Below, piece after piece: positions 12,787 through 24,249 of a stretch of 64,000 nucleotides of DNA. The notes under the pieces were generated by a model. The model saw only the letters and a list, made by a program, of their open reading frames with translations. It made no database searches and had not been told where the DNA came from. The position numbers and the translations under genes were made by a program. Numbering within the stretch: position 1 is the stretch's first letter; each line of letters starts with the position of its first letter. This DNA comes from Hoplostethus atlanticus (Eukaryota > Chordata > Actinopteri > Trachichthyiformes > Trachichthyidae), in assembly GCA_034670405.1 (NCBI GenBank), contig JAXDDX010000043.1, positions 744,001 to 808,000 of the forward strand, written 5' to 3'.

Positions 12787-13180
12787 TGTGGCAGACTGGG
12801 GTGAGGGTGGGGGTGAGGCTTAGGCTGGATCCAGGAGAGAGTTGAGTCAGTGGACTGACTCTCCCTGGATCCAGCAGCGGTGACCAACCAAGGTCCGCGG
12901 AGGATGCAGCCGGGAGCAGCCTGCAAGAGCTGACCAGTCGGGGTTGGAGCGGAATGCTCCTGGAAGCCTGGTGGACTGGCTGGCTTTGGTGCTCCACGGC
13001 TGACCCGCCGGGACAGAGGGAGGTGTGCCAGCTGATGGAGACGGCGCTGAGAGCGGCCGTCAATATTGGGCCGAATTATTCTTGCTGTGTGCAAATAAAG
13101 CGGCCTGCTGGCCCGTTAACTCTGCCCTCCTGCCTTTGTCTCTGTCTGTTGCGGCCCCGGTTGCAGCGAGCCTTGCTACA
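12787..13180 (+). mobile_element. Solo LTR (Ty3/gypsy-like family)
   Basis: The 394-bp unit starts TGTGGCAGACTGGGGTG and ends TTGCTACA (TG...CA), flanked by a perfect 5-bp duplication GAGGG (12782-12786 and 13181-13185). It contains a polyadenylation signal AATAAA near 13094. It is homologous to the LTR next to a gag start at 28352-28703 and to the solo LTR at 61528-62088. With no internal region between two LTRs, it is a solo LTR left by recombination. Confidence 0.9.
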
Positions 13181-13638
13181 GAGGGGTAAATGTTTTCAGG
13201 TATTGAAGAAGATCTTTTCATAGCAGCTTCAGTCATATTTGTTCATTGTAAACTCAGCTTTCTGTAGCAATAGCCAAGGCGGCAGCTCGCTGTGTGTGTC
13301 ATTTCCTGTGCGCAGAAATGTAATTTCCTGTGTGCAGAAATGACACATAATGTACTAACCCCAATCCAAAACTTAATTGGGGTGAATGGAGTGGATCTAC
13401 AGCGGCTCAGTGACTGGGGATGTGCCAGTCGTCTCTGTCGCCGTCTCACTTCATGAACTGGACTAATAAGGCGGTTGTATTTTTCGATAGAAATGTTAAA
13501 GTGCAGGTTTAAGGCAGAAAAAGAAGAGTGCAAGAATATGAGTGTTCTTGCTGAAACAAGTAATAATATCAGTAATAATATCAATAGTGGGCTTGCTAAG
13601 AGGTAAACCACTAATAAATGTCCCTCAGAACAAGAACC

Positions 13639-13860
13639 TCAGGTTCTCATTTGGCTTATCAAAACAATTGGACTGGACCACCCACTGTGTGACTCTCTTA
13701 TGATCCCCATCTCTAGCATCTTTGTTACCCCTTTATCCACAGCTTCCCGCCTGGTCTGCGGTATGCGATAAGGTCGTAAGTGCACCTTTTGTCCTGGTTC
13801 TGTAACAATGTGATGCTGAATCAGGTCTGTGAAGGCCGGTTTCTCAGAAAACACTCAGAA
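13639..13860 (-). pseudogene. Ty3/gypsy reverse transcriptase fragment
   Basis: About 70 codons on the minus strand show the start of a Ty3/gypsy pol RT domain: a D-I-Q-H-H-I-like segment, RPYRIP, then MLEMGI, ES-SGW-SPIVL. The YxDD catalytic site and the rest of pol are absent. It is not in phase or orientation with the nearby solo LTR at 12787, so it is a separate fragment. Confidence 0.7.
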
Positions 13861-13869
13861 AAGCACTTT

Positions 13870-15198
13870 TTTTTTTTAACCAGCTCTTGAACCTCCTGCC
13901 TGTGGATTGCTGCTCTGTTCTTTGCACTGTCTGCCAGTTTATGCTACCACTCAAACCCAAGACTGGCCAATGGGCGCTCTCTACCTGCATTCTCTATCAC
14001 TGTGGCACAATCAAGGGTGTACTGAGTGAGGCAAGATGTAACAGCATCCCAGACACAGGTAGCTTTTCTTTGAGCCAAGCAATGGTAGGTCCATTTATTG
14101 AAACAACCAATGATAAACAACAAAGGGATTTAGGCATAAAGTAAATTCTGCAAAAATGAGAGGATTCAAAAAAATGACCAGTCAGACAGGATTTGGATTG
14201 AGATCTGGTGGAACCACCTTGAGATCACATCTGCTTTGTGACATGCCACGTTATCCTGGTTGAAGTTGCCATTAGTAGATGGGTAGACTGCGGCCATGAA
14301 GGGATGCATATGATCAGCAACAATACTCAGGTAGGCTGTGGCATTTTAGCTCAATGGTATTAGGGGGCCTATCGAGATTCGTCAGACCAGGCCAAAAAAT
14401 AACATTGCTAGCAGAAGAAACAGCAACGGTTGGCCAATGGCTAAAAACCCTCTTTCAGTGCTTGGCTATGGAGAAACTGACATTCGCTATCAACGGAAGT
14501 CAGAGATCCTATTTAAAATCTGGGTAGAGTTTATTCATTGAGAACAATTTTGTACATGAAGTGTATCACCACTCTATAATAACCACTTATTTATGGATCT
14601 TCACAATACCCTACCTTTTTCTTTTTTCTTTTTTCTAAGGATGGCGGGGTTATTATTAGGGGCCCAAGCACCACAGGTGTTTTTATTCTTCCTCTTCTTT
14701 TCTTCTGCCTTAAAATGATCTATAATTTTGTGGATAGGTTTCAAATCTCCCCCACTACTAAAAAAAATACACCCATTGGCGAGATGGTGGTGCTGTAACA
14801 AGCAACTTTATGTTCATTCCTTCTGAACTCCTGAACTGTAAGGCCTTTCTTCCCCAGAATTCCTGGCTCAATTTAATGCAAAACCTTTTTTCTATTTTTT
14901 CTTAATTTGGTGCTCCTGCTTTGCTTTGTCAATTTGAATTAAATGCCAATATATTGTTGAACAAAAAACAATCAAATAAAAGCAAACAATATAATAGTAT
15001 AGTCATAGTGGGCAAGACATCACATAAAAGTAAGTCTATGAAAGTTTACGAACCTGGACCTGGACTAACCTAGAACTTAGGTCTAACTACCAAACAAATA
15101 TGCAACACCCATCCACTATAATCTAGTTTCCCTGTTTGATAAATATACCGTATTTCTGAATAGAGAATTGATAATTTAGCCTTTTCTTGGCAACTCTT

Positions 15199-15242
<44 letters not shown>

Positions 15243-15920
15243 TGAAAGCACAGCACCTGTTGCCAGGATATCTAACTATAGCCCTGTGACACACACTCAC
15301 GCACACTAGCAGTTGTTGTAGCTGGTAACTAGAGCCACCCATAATGCTTTGCAGCAGCTGCAATGGCTGTGTGGTGAGCTAGGGTCAATGATGAGTCTTT
15401 GATCAGGTCAGGTTTACTGCTCTGTTTAACTACTGGATTGAAATGGCCAGCAGTCCTGCTGCAGTTTTGGAGCTTTTCTTTGACACAATTTGTATTCCTG
15501 CTTGTTATGATTATCAGAAATACACATTGGCACTATAGCTATTTTTGGTATTGACTTTAATTTTTAGTTGTCTTCATTTTCAGTTGTTAGTCTAAAGTAC
15601 AGACTAAGTTCATTTCCTCCCGGGGGTCAATAAAGTAGTAAAGTATCTATTTAGCAGCTCAGCATCTGACTTATGTTCAGCCACTAAAGTCTATTACTCT
15701 ATTAAGTATAAACTAATGAGGCTAACATTGGCTAACTGCAACATTAGCAGGCTATTATACTGCCATCTGATTATCACTAGTTTAGTGAAGCAAATGCAAC
15801 ATACAGCTGATTACAAATAGGTTCCCTGCTAGTATATTTTTACTTGCCTCTCTATTCAGTTAATGTCTGCAGACAAAGCACCACTGTCTGACCAATACCA
15901 TGCACTGTGTCATAGGTGCA
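13870..15920. other. Non-coding stretch, mostly unassigned repeat
   Basis: No gene is supported here. It holds a (GT)n tract at 15200-15241. A piece near 14640-14830 resembles a dispersed fish repeat that also occurs near 29090-29520 (GGGGCCCAAGCACC type). The rest is AT-rich sequence without recognisable coding capacity. Confidence 0.6.
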
Positions 15921-15922
15921 AT

Positions 15923-16720
15923 TAGGGGTGGGCGGTATAACGGTTGAACCGGTATACCGGTAGAAATCCGTGCCAAGGTAGAGATTTGACTCTACCGGAT
16001 GTACCGGTAGAAGGCTACTTTTAGGCTCTTTGAATGTAAAAATACTTTTTCACATTTACAAACGTAACACACAAAGCTAGTGAACTGCGCGCTGCCATTT
16101 AAAGATAATAAACTAGTTTGTGGAAAAAGACGATGTGAAAAAGTGAGTAGTGCAACATAAACTTCGACGTAAACAGACGCATGCTTTCTGAAGATGCATG
16201 GTGAAATGGAAGGCAGCGAGCATTATGCGGGAGCTCCCGTTCCCGATGCAAACAAAGAAGAAGAATTAGTTAGAAAGAAAGGTGCTTCGTCCATCATCTG
16301 GACGTGGTTTGGGTTTAAAAAGTCGGAATTATTTGAGCAGAATTATCTGCAAGCAATGTCGAGCAAGAGTTGTTGCCGGCGGTGGTAACACGAGCAATCT
16401 CTTTTATCACCTCAAACCAAAACATGTCCGCGAGTATGAAGAGAGTACTAGGATGCGCGCAGACACAAGCAGTCCCTCCGCAAGTGATGCTAAACGAAAA
16501 ACCACAACGCAGACGTCGCTAGCCGAGTCATTTTCCAGTGGCTATCCGTATGACGAAAAAAAGCAAGCGGTGGAAGGACATTACACATTCCATAACGGAG
16601 TACCTATGTAAGGACATGGTTCCTATACAAACAGGTTTAAGGCATTGATCAAAACACTGGATCCGAGGTATGTGATGCCAGGTCGAAAATACTTCAGCCA
16701 AACTGGAAAAAAGTTTGCAT
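15923..16720 (+). mobile_element. hAT (ZBED-like) transposon fragment with BED finger
   Basis: The left end is TTAGGGGTGGGCGGTATA, matching the inverted end at 3739. The transposase start at 16194-16611 reads through a frameshift near 16340. It opens MHGEMEGSEHYAG, then SSIIWTWFGF, then IICKQCRARV, NTSNLFYHL and KHVREYEE. This is a BED zinc finger of the W-F--...C--C...N---H form, with the Cys pair and the closing His residues visible. A later piece at 16645-16710 reads LDPRYVMPGRKYFSQT, so most of the core was deleted between them. No catalytic triad remains. Confidence 0.8.
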
Positions 16721-16749
16721 ATAATGTTGCGGACTCTCGGGGACAAAGC

Positions 16750-16847
16750 CTTCAGAGTGACTGCCCCCACCCTCTAGTTTATTTAGTTCTTCTCTTTCCA
16801 TTGTTAAGTGCCTTGGGTACCATGAAAGGTGCTCTTAAATTAAAGTA

Positions 16848-16879
<32 letters not shown>

Positions 16880-16880
16880 C
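16750..16880 (+). mobile_element. LINE 3' end with (ATT)n tail
   Basis: TTAAGTGCCTTGGGTACC, then AAGGTGCTCTTAAATTAAA and (ATT)n at 16849-16879 is the usual 3' untranslated end of fish L2/Rex-like LINEs. It is severely 5'-truncated. Confidence 0.6.
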
Positions 16881-17273
16881 GATATGGGCATTTTCAGCAT
16901 GTGGAGCTAGCATGTGATTTGAACTTCTTTCTAAATGTAGATGATGCAAATGCTAAACTGATTGTTTTGTAAATAGTAATATGCTATTGTTGTTTCAGAG
17001 GGTTCTTTATTACAGACACAGCAAACATCACATAGACATGTTATTTCACATACAGAAGACATCAAGCGCATATAGAGGACTCAGAGGTGGGGCATATGGA
17101 AAAATATTAGTCAGAAATAATCACACCCACGTGAACCAATAGTGGTTGCTAAGGTGTTACCAGGTGGTTGGCAGGGTGTTACTGGGTGGTTAATAGGTGA
17201 TTACAAGTGGTTGTTAGGTGATCAACAGTGGTTAATAAGGTTGTGACTAGGTTGTTGCTACGGTGTTACTAAA

Positions 17274-17516
17274 TCAAATCAAATCACATTTTATTTGTAT
17301 AGCCCTTAATCACTGTTACAGTCTCAAAGGGCTTCACAGTGCCCAACATGTGAAACAATAATTGGTTAGTACACGACATCCCCCAGCCTTGGATCCTCAC
17401 AGAGGACAAGGAAAAACTCCAAAAAAAACCTTTTAGGGAAAAATTGGAAGAAACCTCGGCAGGGGCTACTCAGAGAGGGATCCCCCTACCAGGACGGTTG
17501 GGCGTGCAATAGACTA
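17274..17516 (+). repeat. Dispersed repeat, copy B
   Basis: The copy begins with (AAATC)n and TTTTATTTGTATAGCCC, then a CAAAGGGCTTCACAGTGCCC segment, ACGACATCCCCCAGCC, and the GGGGCTACTCAGAGAG and GACGG core shared with copies A, C and D. The AATC microsatellite end resembles a LINE-type 3' tail in reverse. No coding capacity is seen. Confidence 0.8.
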
Positions 17517-18262
17517 GGTGGTTGCTTGGGTCTACTAGGTGGTTGTTAGGTGATTACTAGTACTCATAGTGGTGGTAGTAATGGTAGCAGTAGCAATAGT
17601 AGTTGAGTAGTCTTCTCTCAACAGGTATCAGATTTGAGGTAGTAAGTTTTTGCAGTGTAGTCCATAACCTCTATGGCGGTGTAGTAACAATGGCACTGTA
17701 AATAGTATGTTGGTTGTAAGTGTTTTTGGTTTTCTTTGAGAAATAAAAATGAATAGAAATTTAAATAAATATATGTAGCCTTAAGACAAACCAGCACTGG
17801 ATCATTAGTGATTGGGGTAACATTTCAATATTACAAAAACTATTACAGTTACTATTACAGTGTCAACTTGGCAAGAGGCTGGGGTAAATAAATGCTCTTA
17901 TTAGGGTTCAAACCCCGAAGGGGTTTCATTTGCTATATTCTTGTTTATATCCTATTTGTTGATGTGTCCTATTACTATTTGCTGCTGCAATTACCCAATT
18001 TCCCCATGGGGATCATTAAAGTTTCATTAAAGATCATTAATGTTTCATCTAATCTAAATCCTCCCCCTCATAATGTTGCCTTCTAAACCTAAAGGCATGT
18101 ATTAGTAGGTCAGTGTGTTTCATTGAATTAGCAGGTGGTCCTAATAAATATATATAATATAGTATATTTGGTGCACATATGTCTCCTTTCTCTGTTGGGT
18201 GCTTTGAGTGATGTAAATGTACTCTGCATTGAAATAACCAAGAATCTCTCATTCTCATCCAG

Positions 18263-18435
18263 TCATAAAGAGAAGATAACAACATGGGTCGACCCCAGGA
18301 AGTCCATGGCACCCAACATGATACCGATGTCCCTGCACCACAATACCCAGAACACCAACACCACACTCATACAGACGCACTCACAATCACACAACCAGCC
18401 GCAGCGGAGCATGGCCCTGTCTCAGCCCAACCTGG
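18263..18435 (+). CDS. wwtr1: wwtr1 (TAZ) exon: WW second half and linker
   Basis: WWTR1/TAZ is the Hippo-pathway coactivator that binds TEAD factors in the nucleus and is held in the cytoplasm by LATS phosphorylation. The acceptor (CATCCAG) precedes T that completes an Asn codon, then HKEKITTWVDPRK, the C-terminal half of the WW domain with its second Trp and Pro. QRSMALSQPNL at the exon end matches TAZ rather than YAP1. The donor GTGAGT follows at 18436. Ending in phase 1, it joins the exon at 30338 to give Ala-Met. The residue after the second Trp is Val where vertebrate YAP/TAZ usually have Gln. The first WW half and N-terminus are upstream of the window. Confidence 0.93.
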
Positions 18436-18489
18436 GTGAGTACACTTTCACATTCTCAGACACAAATGTAAATCCTAAACTAACCTTAA

Positions 18490-19183
18490 AGGAACAGTCC
18501 ACCCGAAAATAAATGAGTCATTATCTGCTCTCCCACGTCAGTCAAAACTCCATTGATGTTTGTAGGATGACCAAACAGTGAGTTAGCCCCCGGCGTTACA
18601 TCTCAGCCAAACGTTAATGGGGCCATCTTTTTAGTTTTTTAGCTCCAAAAAAGCAGAAAATGTCCATCAAGTTCTCCAGTTTGTGCAGCATAATCGAAGT
18701 GTTTTGTAGCCAAACGTTTGAACTGTGAGTCCACAAGACCAAGGTCCAAAGACTTTTGTATCCTATATTTCCTTCACTGACTATGCTTTGTTCTAGAACG
18801 CAGCCTACCTTTTCTTTTTACTTCTCATAGACATAACAAACAGTACAACCACAAAGAACGAGCCGAGACGATTCTTCTGTCAGAGCACTGTAGGGTGCGT
18901 GCTTGACCAGAGCATTATTACTGAGGAAAATATTGGAGATAATCAGCTAAGTATTGGACCAAAACACTTGGATTATGCTGCAAAAACTGTTTGGAGAAAT
19001 TTGATGGACATTTCATTTTTGGGAAAAGGCTGGGATGGAACCATGAGGGCTAACTGGTGTATTTGGTGTAGAGATTAATGTCCCTGTGGGAGTAGTTCAT
19101 CAGGTGGTCCTTGACGTTCAGTGGCGTTTCAGATGACATGGGGATGAGTACATAATGACTGAATTTTGGGGTGAATTATTCCT
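18490..19183. mobile_element. TTAA-target MITE (Kolobok/piggyBac type)
   Basis: The ends AGGAACAGTCCACCC and GGGTGAATTATTCCT form an imperfect inverted repeat, and the element is flanked by TTAA on both sides (18486-18489 and 19184-19187). TTAA duplication fits Kolobok or piggyBac. It is non-coding. A second fragment with the same left end (TTAAAGGAATAATTCACCC) lies at 19991-20030. Confidence 0.85.
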
Positions 19184-19260
19184 TTAAACTTCACCTTACC
19201 TATACCTAATTAATTAGGGTGCTTTGTTCTAGAATGCACCCTGCAGTAGCAAGCTGATTC

Positions 19261-19297
<37 letters not shown>

Positions 19298-19302
<5 letters not shown>

Positions 19303-19960
19303 GTGGGGCCAAACAGGAAATATTTATCGAACTTTGATATATATACATCAGACTTAATATATATACATCAGACTTTGAGTTTCGATCAGGCACTGAACTG
19401 GCAAGCTATTCAGCACCACCGTGAGCGATCTGAAAGTTAAATTATCTTTTGAAGAGTAAAGTTAATGAAAGTTCAAGGGAAATTTGATATATTCATATTA
19501 TGAATTTATTGGCTACTTGGAACATTGTGTTCTGATCAGGCATTGATCTAGCCATCTTTTCAACACCAACGTGACAGATGCGTATTAGTTTATACTCAAG
19601 TGGAGCGGAATGGCTGAGAATGCAAGGGGGCCTGTACAATCGCTGTTAAATGACAATAGTTTTCTAGAAACTATAGTGATCGCTTGCTCCAGGACACCAA
19701 ATGTTACGGCTGTTGGCAGGGCGCTGAAGCTTTCAGTCAGTTTCGCGGCTCTAATTGCAGATATTCAGGAATCACTTTACTCTGGCAGATAGTACCGAGC
19801 ACAGGTGTGTTGTTAATGGTTGCTCCTGTTGCATGAGCGATGTATATATATTAAGTCTTAAAGTCTGATGTATATACATTTAGTCCCATGTATATATATT
19901 AAATCCGATGTGTGTCCGATTTGTATATATATTAGTATATATATTGGCCCCCCATAATAT
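19298..19960. mobile_element. MITE with repeated TATATACATCAGACTTAA units
   Basis: The inverted ends are ATTATGTGGGGCCAA and TTGGCCCCCCATAATAT, both set in (TA)n tracts. Just inside both ends is a repeated unit like TATATACATCAGACTT (near 19335-19375 and 19855-19935, inverted). A 60-codon frame at 19610-19792 has no recognisable domain. The adjoining sequences CCTATACCTAATTA (19199) and TAATTAGGTATAGG (19970) are also inverted copies. Confidence 0.55.
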
Positions 19961-20681
19961 ATATAATTAGGTATAGGTAAGGGTCAAGGTTAAAGGAATA
20001 ATTCACCCCAAAATGAAAATTCAGTGATTAGCCCTAAACCCAAGCACTACCCTTAAACTAGCAGCAGTGGAGATGTTAGAATTGGCCAAAATTACCTCAC
20101 TTCGCAAAAGTGTAAAACTCAAACTGGTTCTCACAAGATAATAGTAGATAAAAGTACAAGAATATACACACACGCAGGCACGCATGCAAGCACACACAAA
20201 AAATAAATCTTTCCAGTCTGTCAGCTCAGGGCTAGGAGTATTCAGTCAAGGCTAGTGTAAAACTAGCGTGTTAAACTCTAGTGATGTATGGGAAGGAGGA
20301 ATGAACTCCAAGAGGATTTCTCCCCTTGCTGGCCAGGAAGTCCAAAAAAGTCTCACTTACTGTTACTCTCAGCTGGTTTTGTGTGTGTGTGGGTGTGTGT
20401 CTGTGTGTGTGATGCTATGTGTTTGTAGCCTTGTTGCTTCTCCATTGTAACCCTATCTTTGTGTCTCAGCTTTGAAGCTTATAATGGGATGGCAACTTTC
20501 TTCACCAAACATACTTTGCTGTCACTCTCCAAAGATACAAAAAAATCATGACGGTAATCTTTTAGCAAATTCAACCCAGAAGTCAAAACTTAAACATCCT
20601 ACACTTGTGTGGAATGGACAATGCTGGTGACGCTCTTTTGTTAGGTTAAACATTATACATAGGTTCTGATATAACTAGCCC

Positions 20682-21199
20682 CAGGGGTGTAAAGTACTTG
20701 AGTAATGGTACTTTGTTAGTACTAGTACTATTTCGGGGGATTTGTACTTTACTCGACATTTTCAGTAACTATAGTGCCAATTTAATAATGTTGAAATGCT
20801 TTTCAACTCTTTGACAAGAACCTTAGGATGTGCGATATTGAAAGTATAAAAAACGGAACTATCCCTTAATTTTTTCTAAGGCTGTAGTTTGGCCAACTTT
20901 AGAACTGGACACTGGGATGTGAATGCTGTCCACGTTAGTTTACCGCAACATGTTTTTTCAAATATGATGGAGAAGTGAATTAAAGTCATTTTAATGCAAA
21001 AACTGTCCTCCTTAATTTCTGAATTGTCTATCCATTGAAATAATAAGAAAAGTTTACTTTTTAATACTCAAAAAGGCTACATTTAAATGTACTCAAGTGT
21101 ATTTTTAGCTAGATTCTTTGACTTGTAATTGAGTAGGACTTTGAACCAGTGCCCATACTTTAACTTAAGTATAATTTCTGTGTACTTTTTACACCCCTG
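20682..21199. mobile_element. hAT MITE with perfect 8-bp target duplication
   Basis: The 518-bp unit has ends CAGGGGTGTAAAGTAC and GTACTTTTTACACCCCTG and an exact ACTAGCCC duplication on both sides (20674-20681 and 21200-21207). It contains no transposase. It lies in the wwtr1 intron. Confidence 0.93.
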
Positions 21200-21751
21200 A
21201 CTAGCCCATGTGCAAAACATTACAACCTTGTGTCAACAACAATAGGCCAAAGGGACTCATTAGTATCAGTACCTCTTAGCATGACATGGCAGAGTGGTTG
21301 TGTGACTGTTTCTACCTAACAGCTCAGGTGGTTCTTGGTAAAATAAAAGTACTTGGGTTATGAATGTCTGGTTGTCTGTCTGGTTGACTGGTCATCTGCC
21401 TGTCCAGGGGATTTGCCAGCTGGTTGGGAGCAGGCAGTCAGTCCTCAGGGAGAGGCCTACTACATTGACCACAAAACACACTCCACCTCCTGGCTTCACC
21501 CAAAACTCTGTAAGTAGCCAATCCCAGAGCATCAAAAATTGAATAAAATCTTTGTTTATAGCACAAAGTATTCAGCCTAAGCCTACAAAATTATTTCATC
21601 TCTCGCTAATCTGACAGAACTCAAGTTAATATATTCAGCTGAATGTCTCATTATAAAGTGCTGCATTTCAACTGCAGAAAAAAGCAGTTAGAGTGGAAAT
21701 CAAAAGTCACACTTACAAATTTTCTAGTTTTAATTGCCCTGAGGCCTGAAA

Positions 21752-23650
21752 CTACATTACATTACAGGCATTTGGCAGACTCTTTTATCCAAAGCGACTT
21801 ACAATAAGTGCATTCAACATAGGTAGGCAAGAGAACCACTAGTCACCAGGAATCGTAAGTGCAGACAAATAAGTGAAGACAAATAAGCAAGTGCTAAGAG
21901 GAAGGGTCAGGGTAGTGTTTCTTGAAGAGGTGGGTTTTTCAGCCTGCGGTGAAAGATGGGCAGCAACTCTGCTGTCCTGACATCAGTGGGGAGTTCATTC
22001 CACCACTGTGGGGCCAGGAGAGAGAAAAGCTGTGACCGTGTAGATCGGCTGCAGGGGCCTCTGAGTGACGGGGCAACCAGTCGCCTCGAGGCAGCAGGTC
22101 GAAGTGGTCGGGCGGGGGTGTAAGGTTTGACCATAGCCTGGAGATAAGAAGGAGCTGTTCCTTTCACTGCCCTATAGGCTAGCACCAGGGTCTTGAACTG
22201 GATGCGAGCTGCTACAGGGAGCCAGTGTAGAGAACGGAGAAGGGTAGTTGTGTGGGAGAACTTGGGGCGGTTGAACACCAGACGAGCTGCAGCTTTCTGA
22301 ACAAGCTCCAGAGGTCTGATGCCAGATGCCGGGGCACCAGCAAGAAGGGAGTTGCAGTAGTCCAGGCGGGAGATGACAAGAGCCTGGATGAGCACCTGCG
22401 CCATATCGTCAGTGAGGAAGGGGCAAATCCTCCTGATGTTGTAGTGGAGGAATCTGCAGGAGCGTGTCACTGATGCAATGTTTGCCGAGAACGACAGTTG
22501 GTCATCCAAGGTCACACCCAGATTCCTCACAGTCCAAGTTGCCGTCACCACAGCATTATCACTGGTGATGGCCAGGTCTCGGTGCGGACAACCCTTCCCC
22601 GGGAGGAACACCAGCTCAGTCTTGTCCAGGTTGAGCTTCAGGTGGTGCATTGACATCCACTCGGGGGTGGCTGCCAGGCACGCAGCACTGCGTGCCTCCA
22701 CTTGTGTGTCAAAGGGGGGAAATGACAGGATCAGCTGGGTGTCATCGGCATAGCAGTGGTAGAAAAAGTCATGGGAGTGGATAACAAAACCAAGAGATGT
22801 CGTGTAGAGGGAAAAAAAGAAGAGGACCCAGAACCGAGCCTTGGGGAACCCCAGTAGTGAGCCTGCGTGGTTCTGACACAGACCCTCTCAGCGTCACCTG
22901 GTAGGAGCGATCCGTCAGGTAGGATGCAAACAGGGAGAGTGCAGAGCCTGAGACACCCATCCCCTCAAGGGTGGAGAGGAGGATCTGGTGGTTCACCGTG
23001 TCAAACGCTGCAGACAGGTCCAGGAGTATCAGGACAGAGGAGAGAGAGTTCGCTCTAGTGGCATGGAACGACTCTGTCACTGCCAGGAGGGCAGTCTCTG
23101 TCAAGTGACCCACCTTGAACCCGGACTGGTGGGGGTCCAAGAGGTTGTTCTGGTGGAGGTACAAGGACAGTTGATCAAAGACAGCACGTTCAAGAGTTTT
23201 GGATAGGAAGGGTAGAAGGGAAACCAGTCTGTAGTTTCTAACCTCAGAGGGGTTAAGTGTTGGTTTCTTCAGAAGGGGGTGACTCTGGCAGTCTTGAAAG
23301 CAGAGGGAAAGCATCCAGACACCAGAGGTGTGTTGATGAGGTGGGTCAGGAAGGGTGCAGTAGATTGAAGGAGAGGGGAGGGGACCGGGTCAAGGGAGGT
23401 GAAGGACCTTGTTTGGGGAGAGGGGGAAAAAATGGGGTGGGGAGGGAAAAGGTGGCGATGGTGGTAGAGAGGGAGGGGTGGAAGGCAGACAGGTGTGGTT
23501 GGTGCGCAGATTACCAGCCGGGGGGTGAGGGAAGGAGGATCGGATATCGTTAACCTTCTTGTCAAAGAAGTTGGTGAAATCGTAAGGGAGGAGGGAGGAG
23601 GAGGGGGTGGGGGTTGGAGGAGGGAAGAGAAAGTTTCAATTAAAACCTAT
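21752..23650 (-). mobile_element. L2/CR1-like LINE, 5'-truncated
   Basis: The minus-strand RT runs from about 23314 down to 21907 in two frames. Early motifs include PLLKKPTLNPSEVRNYR, SGF, LLDLSAAFDTVNH and TTGVPQGSVLGP. The catalytic YADD box (HCYADDTQL) is at about 22720-22750, where the frame changes. The thumb region follows with LNLDKTELVFLPG, NLGVTLDDQLSF, ISRLDYCNSLLAG and LHWLPV. The 3' end is a (TAATG)n-like tail at 21752-21770 (CATTACATTACAG on the + strand). Endonuclease sequence is missing; a proline-rich tract lies at the 5' side. At least one frameshift makes it inactive. Confidence 0.92.
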
Positions 23651-23675
23651 TGTCATTTCATTTGGATGTAGTAAC

Positions 23676-23960
23676 CAGCAATATCTTGGGAGGGGCCACT
23701 CAGAGAGGGATCCCCTACCAGGACGGTCGGGCGTGCAATAGGTGTCAAGTTTGGGCGAGCGGAGTATACAGAATAGACATAATAGTTCATAATTTGGGTG
23801 GGACATCCAGATCTGATGTGGGGCGTCACAGTAACCAGCAGCTCAGTCAACATCATCCTAGGGGTGGGGGACTACGCAGACGCCAACACTGCCCAGCTAC
23901 AGCCTGGAAATGGATAGGAGGCAGACAAATTCATGTACTCTCACTCACACAGTGAATGAA
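23676..23960 (+). repeat. Dispersed repeat, copy C
   Basis: It shares GGGAGGGGCCACTCAGAGAG, ACGGTCGGGCGTGCAATAG, AGTATACAGAATAGACATAA, GGTGGGACATCCAGATCTGA and CAGCAGCTCAGTCAACATC with copies A and D. It lacks the (AATC)n end and directly follows the 5' end of the LINE on its left. Confidence 0.75.
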
Positions 23961-24088
23961 GATTGCAGTTAACGCAGGCTTCCTTCCATCCAAATTGGAT
24001 GCAGGGTTTAAGACATGGGATGAAAAGGGTCTCATGGCTAACTGTTTGAGGGGGGAGTCTTCAAGTAATTTGAACAACTCCTCCTACT

Positions 24089-24153
24089 TATAGAAATCGC
24101 TTGCAGGGATCCCAAACTTAACTAAAGTTTGCTCCCTGCAAGCGATTTCTATA
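24089..24153. repeat. 28-bp near-perfect stem hairpin
   Basis: Arms 24089-24109 and 24133-24153 are perfect 21-bp reverse complements. Inside them, CAAACTT (24113-24119) pairs with AAGTTTG (24125-24131) around a 5-nt loop, leaving a small bulge. The 65-nt fold has pre-miRNA-like length but almost perfect pairing. It may be an inverted duplication or MITE core. No transcript evidence can be read from sequence. Confidence 0.6.
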
Positions 24154-24249
24154 CGTTTCTGCAGTTGAGACATGCAACCTGCAAACACATAGGCAACATA
24201 GTATCACATATTTACAAAGGGTCATCAACAGGTGATACCCTAGGAGTCA

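Larger units (their letters stand above)
1..18262 (+). other. wwtr1: Probable wwtr1 intron (upstream part)
   Basis: The first recognisable wwtr1 exon (18263) begins in the middle of the WW domain and takes up a codon already started, so an upstream exon must exist. No TEAD-binding or first-half WW coding sequence was found in 1-18262, so this stretch is inferred to be intron. Positions 1-690, 2160-3080, 3740-6690 and 8060-9640 hold only low-complexity tracts and unassigned repeat debris, with no supported gene. A MITE-like start resembling that at 62105 is seen near 5287. Confidence 0.5.

Noticed and set aside
12632-13094. Overlapping long minus-strand frames
   Set aside because: They run through the solo LTR; only the left 45 codons (LINE remnant) carry meaning.
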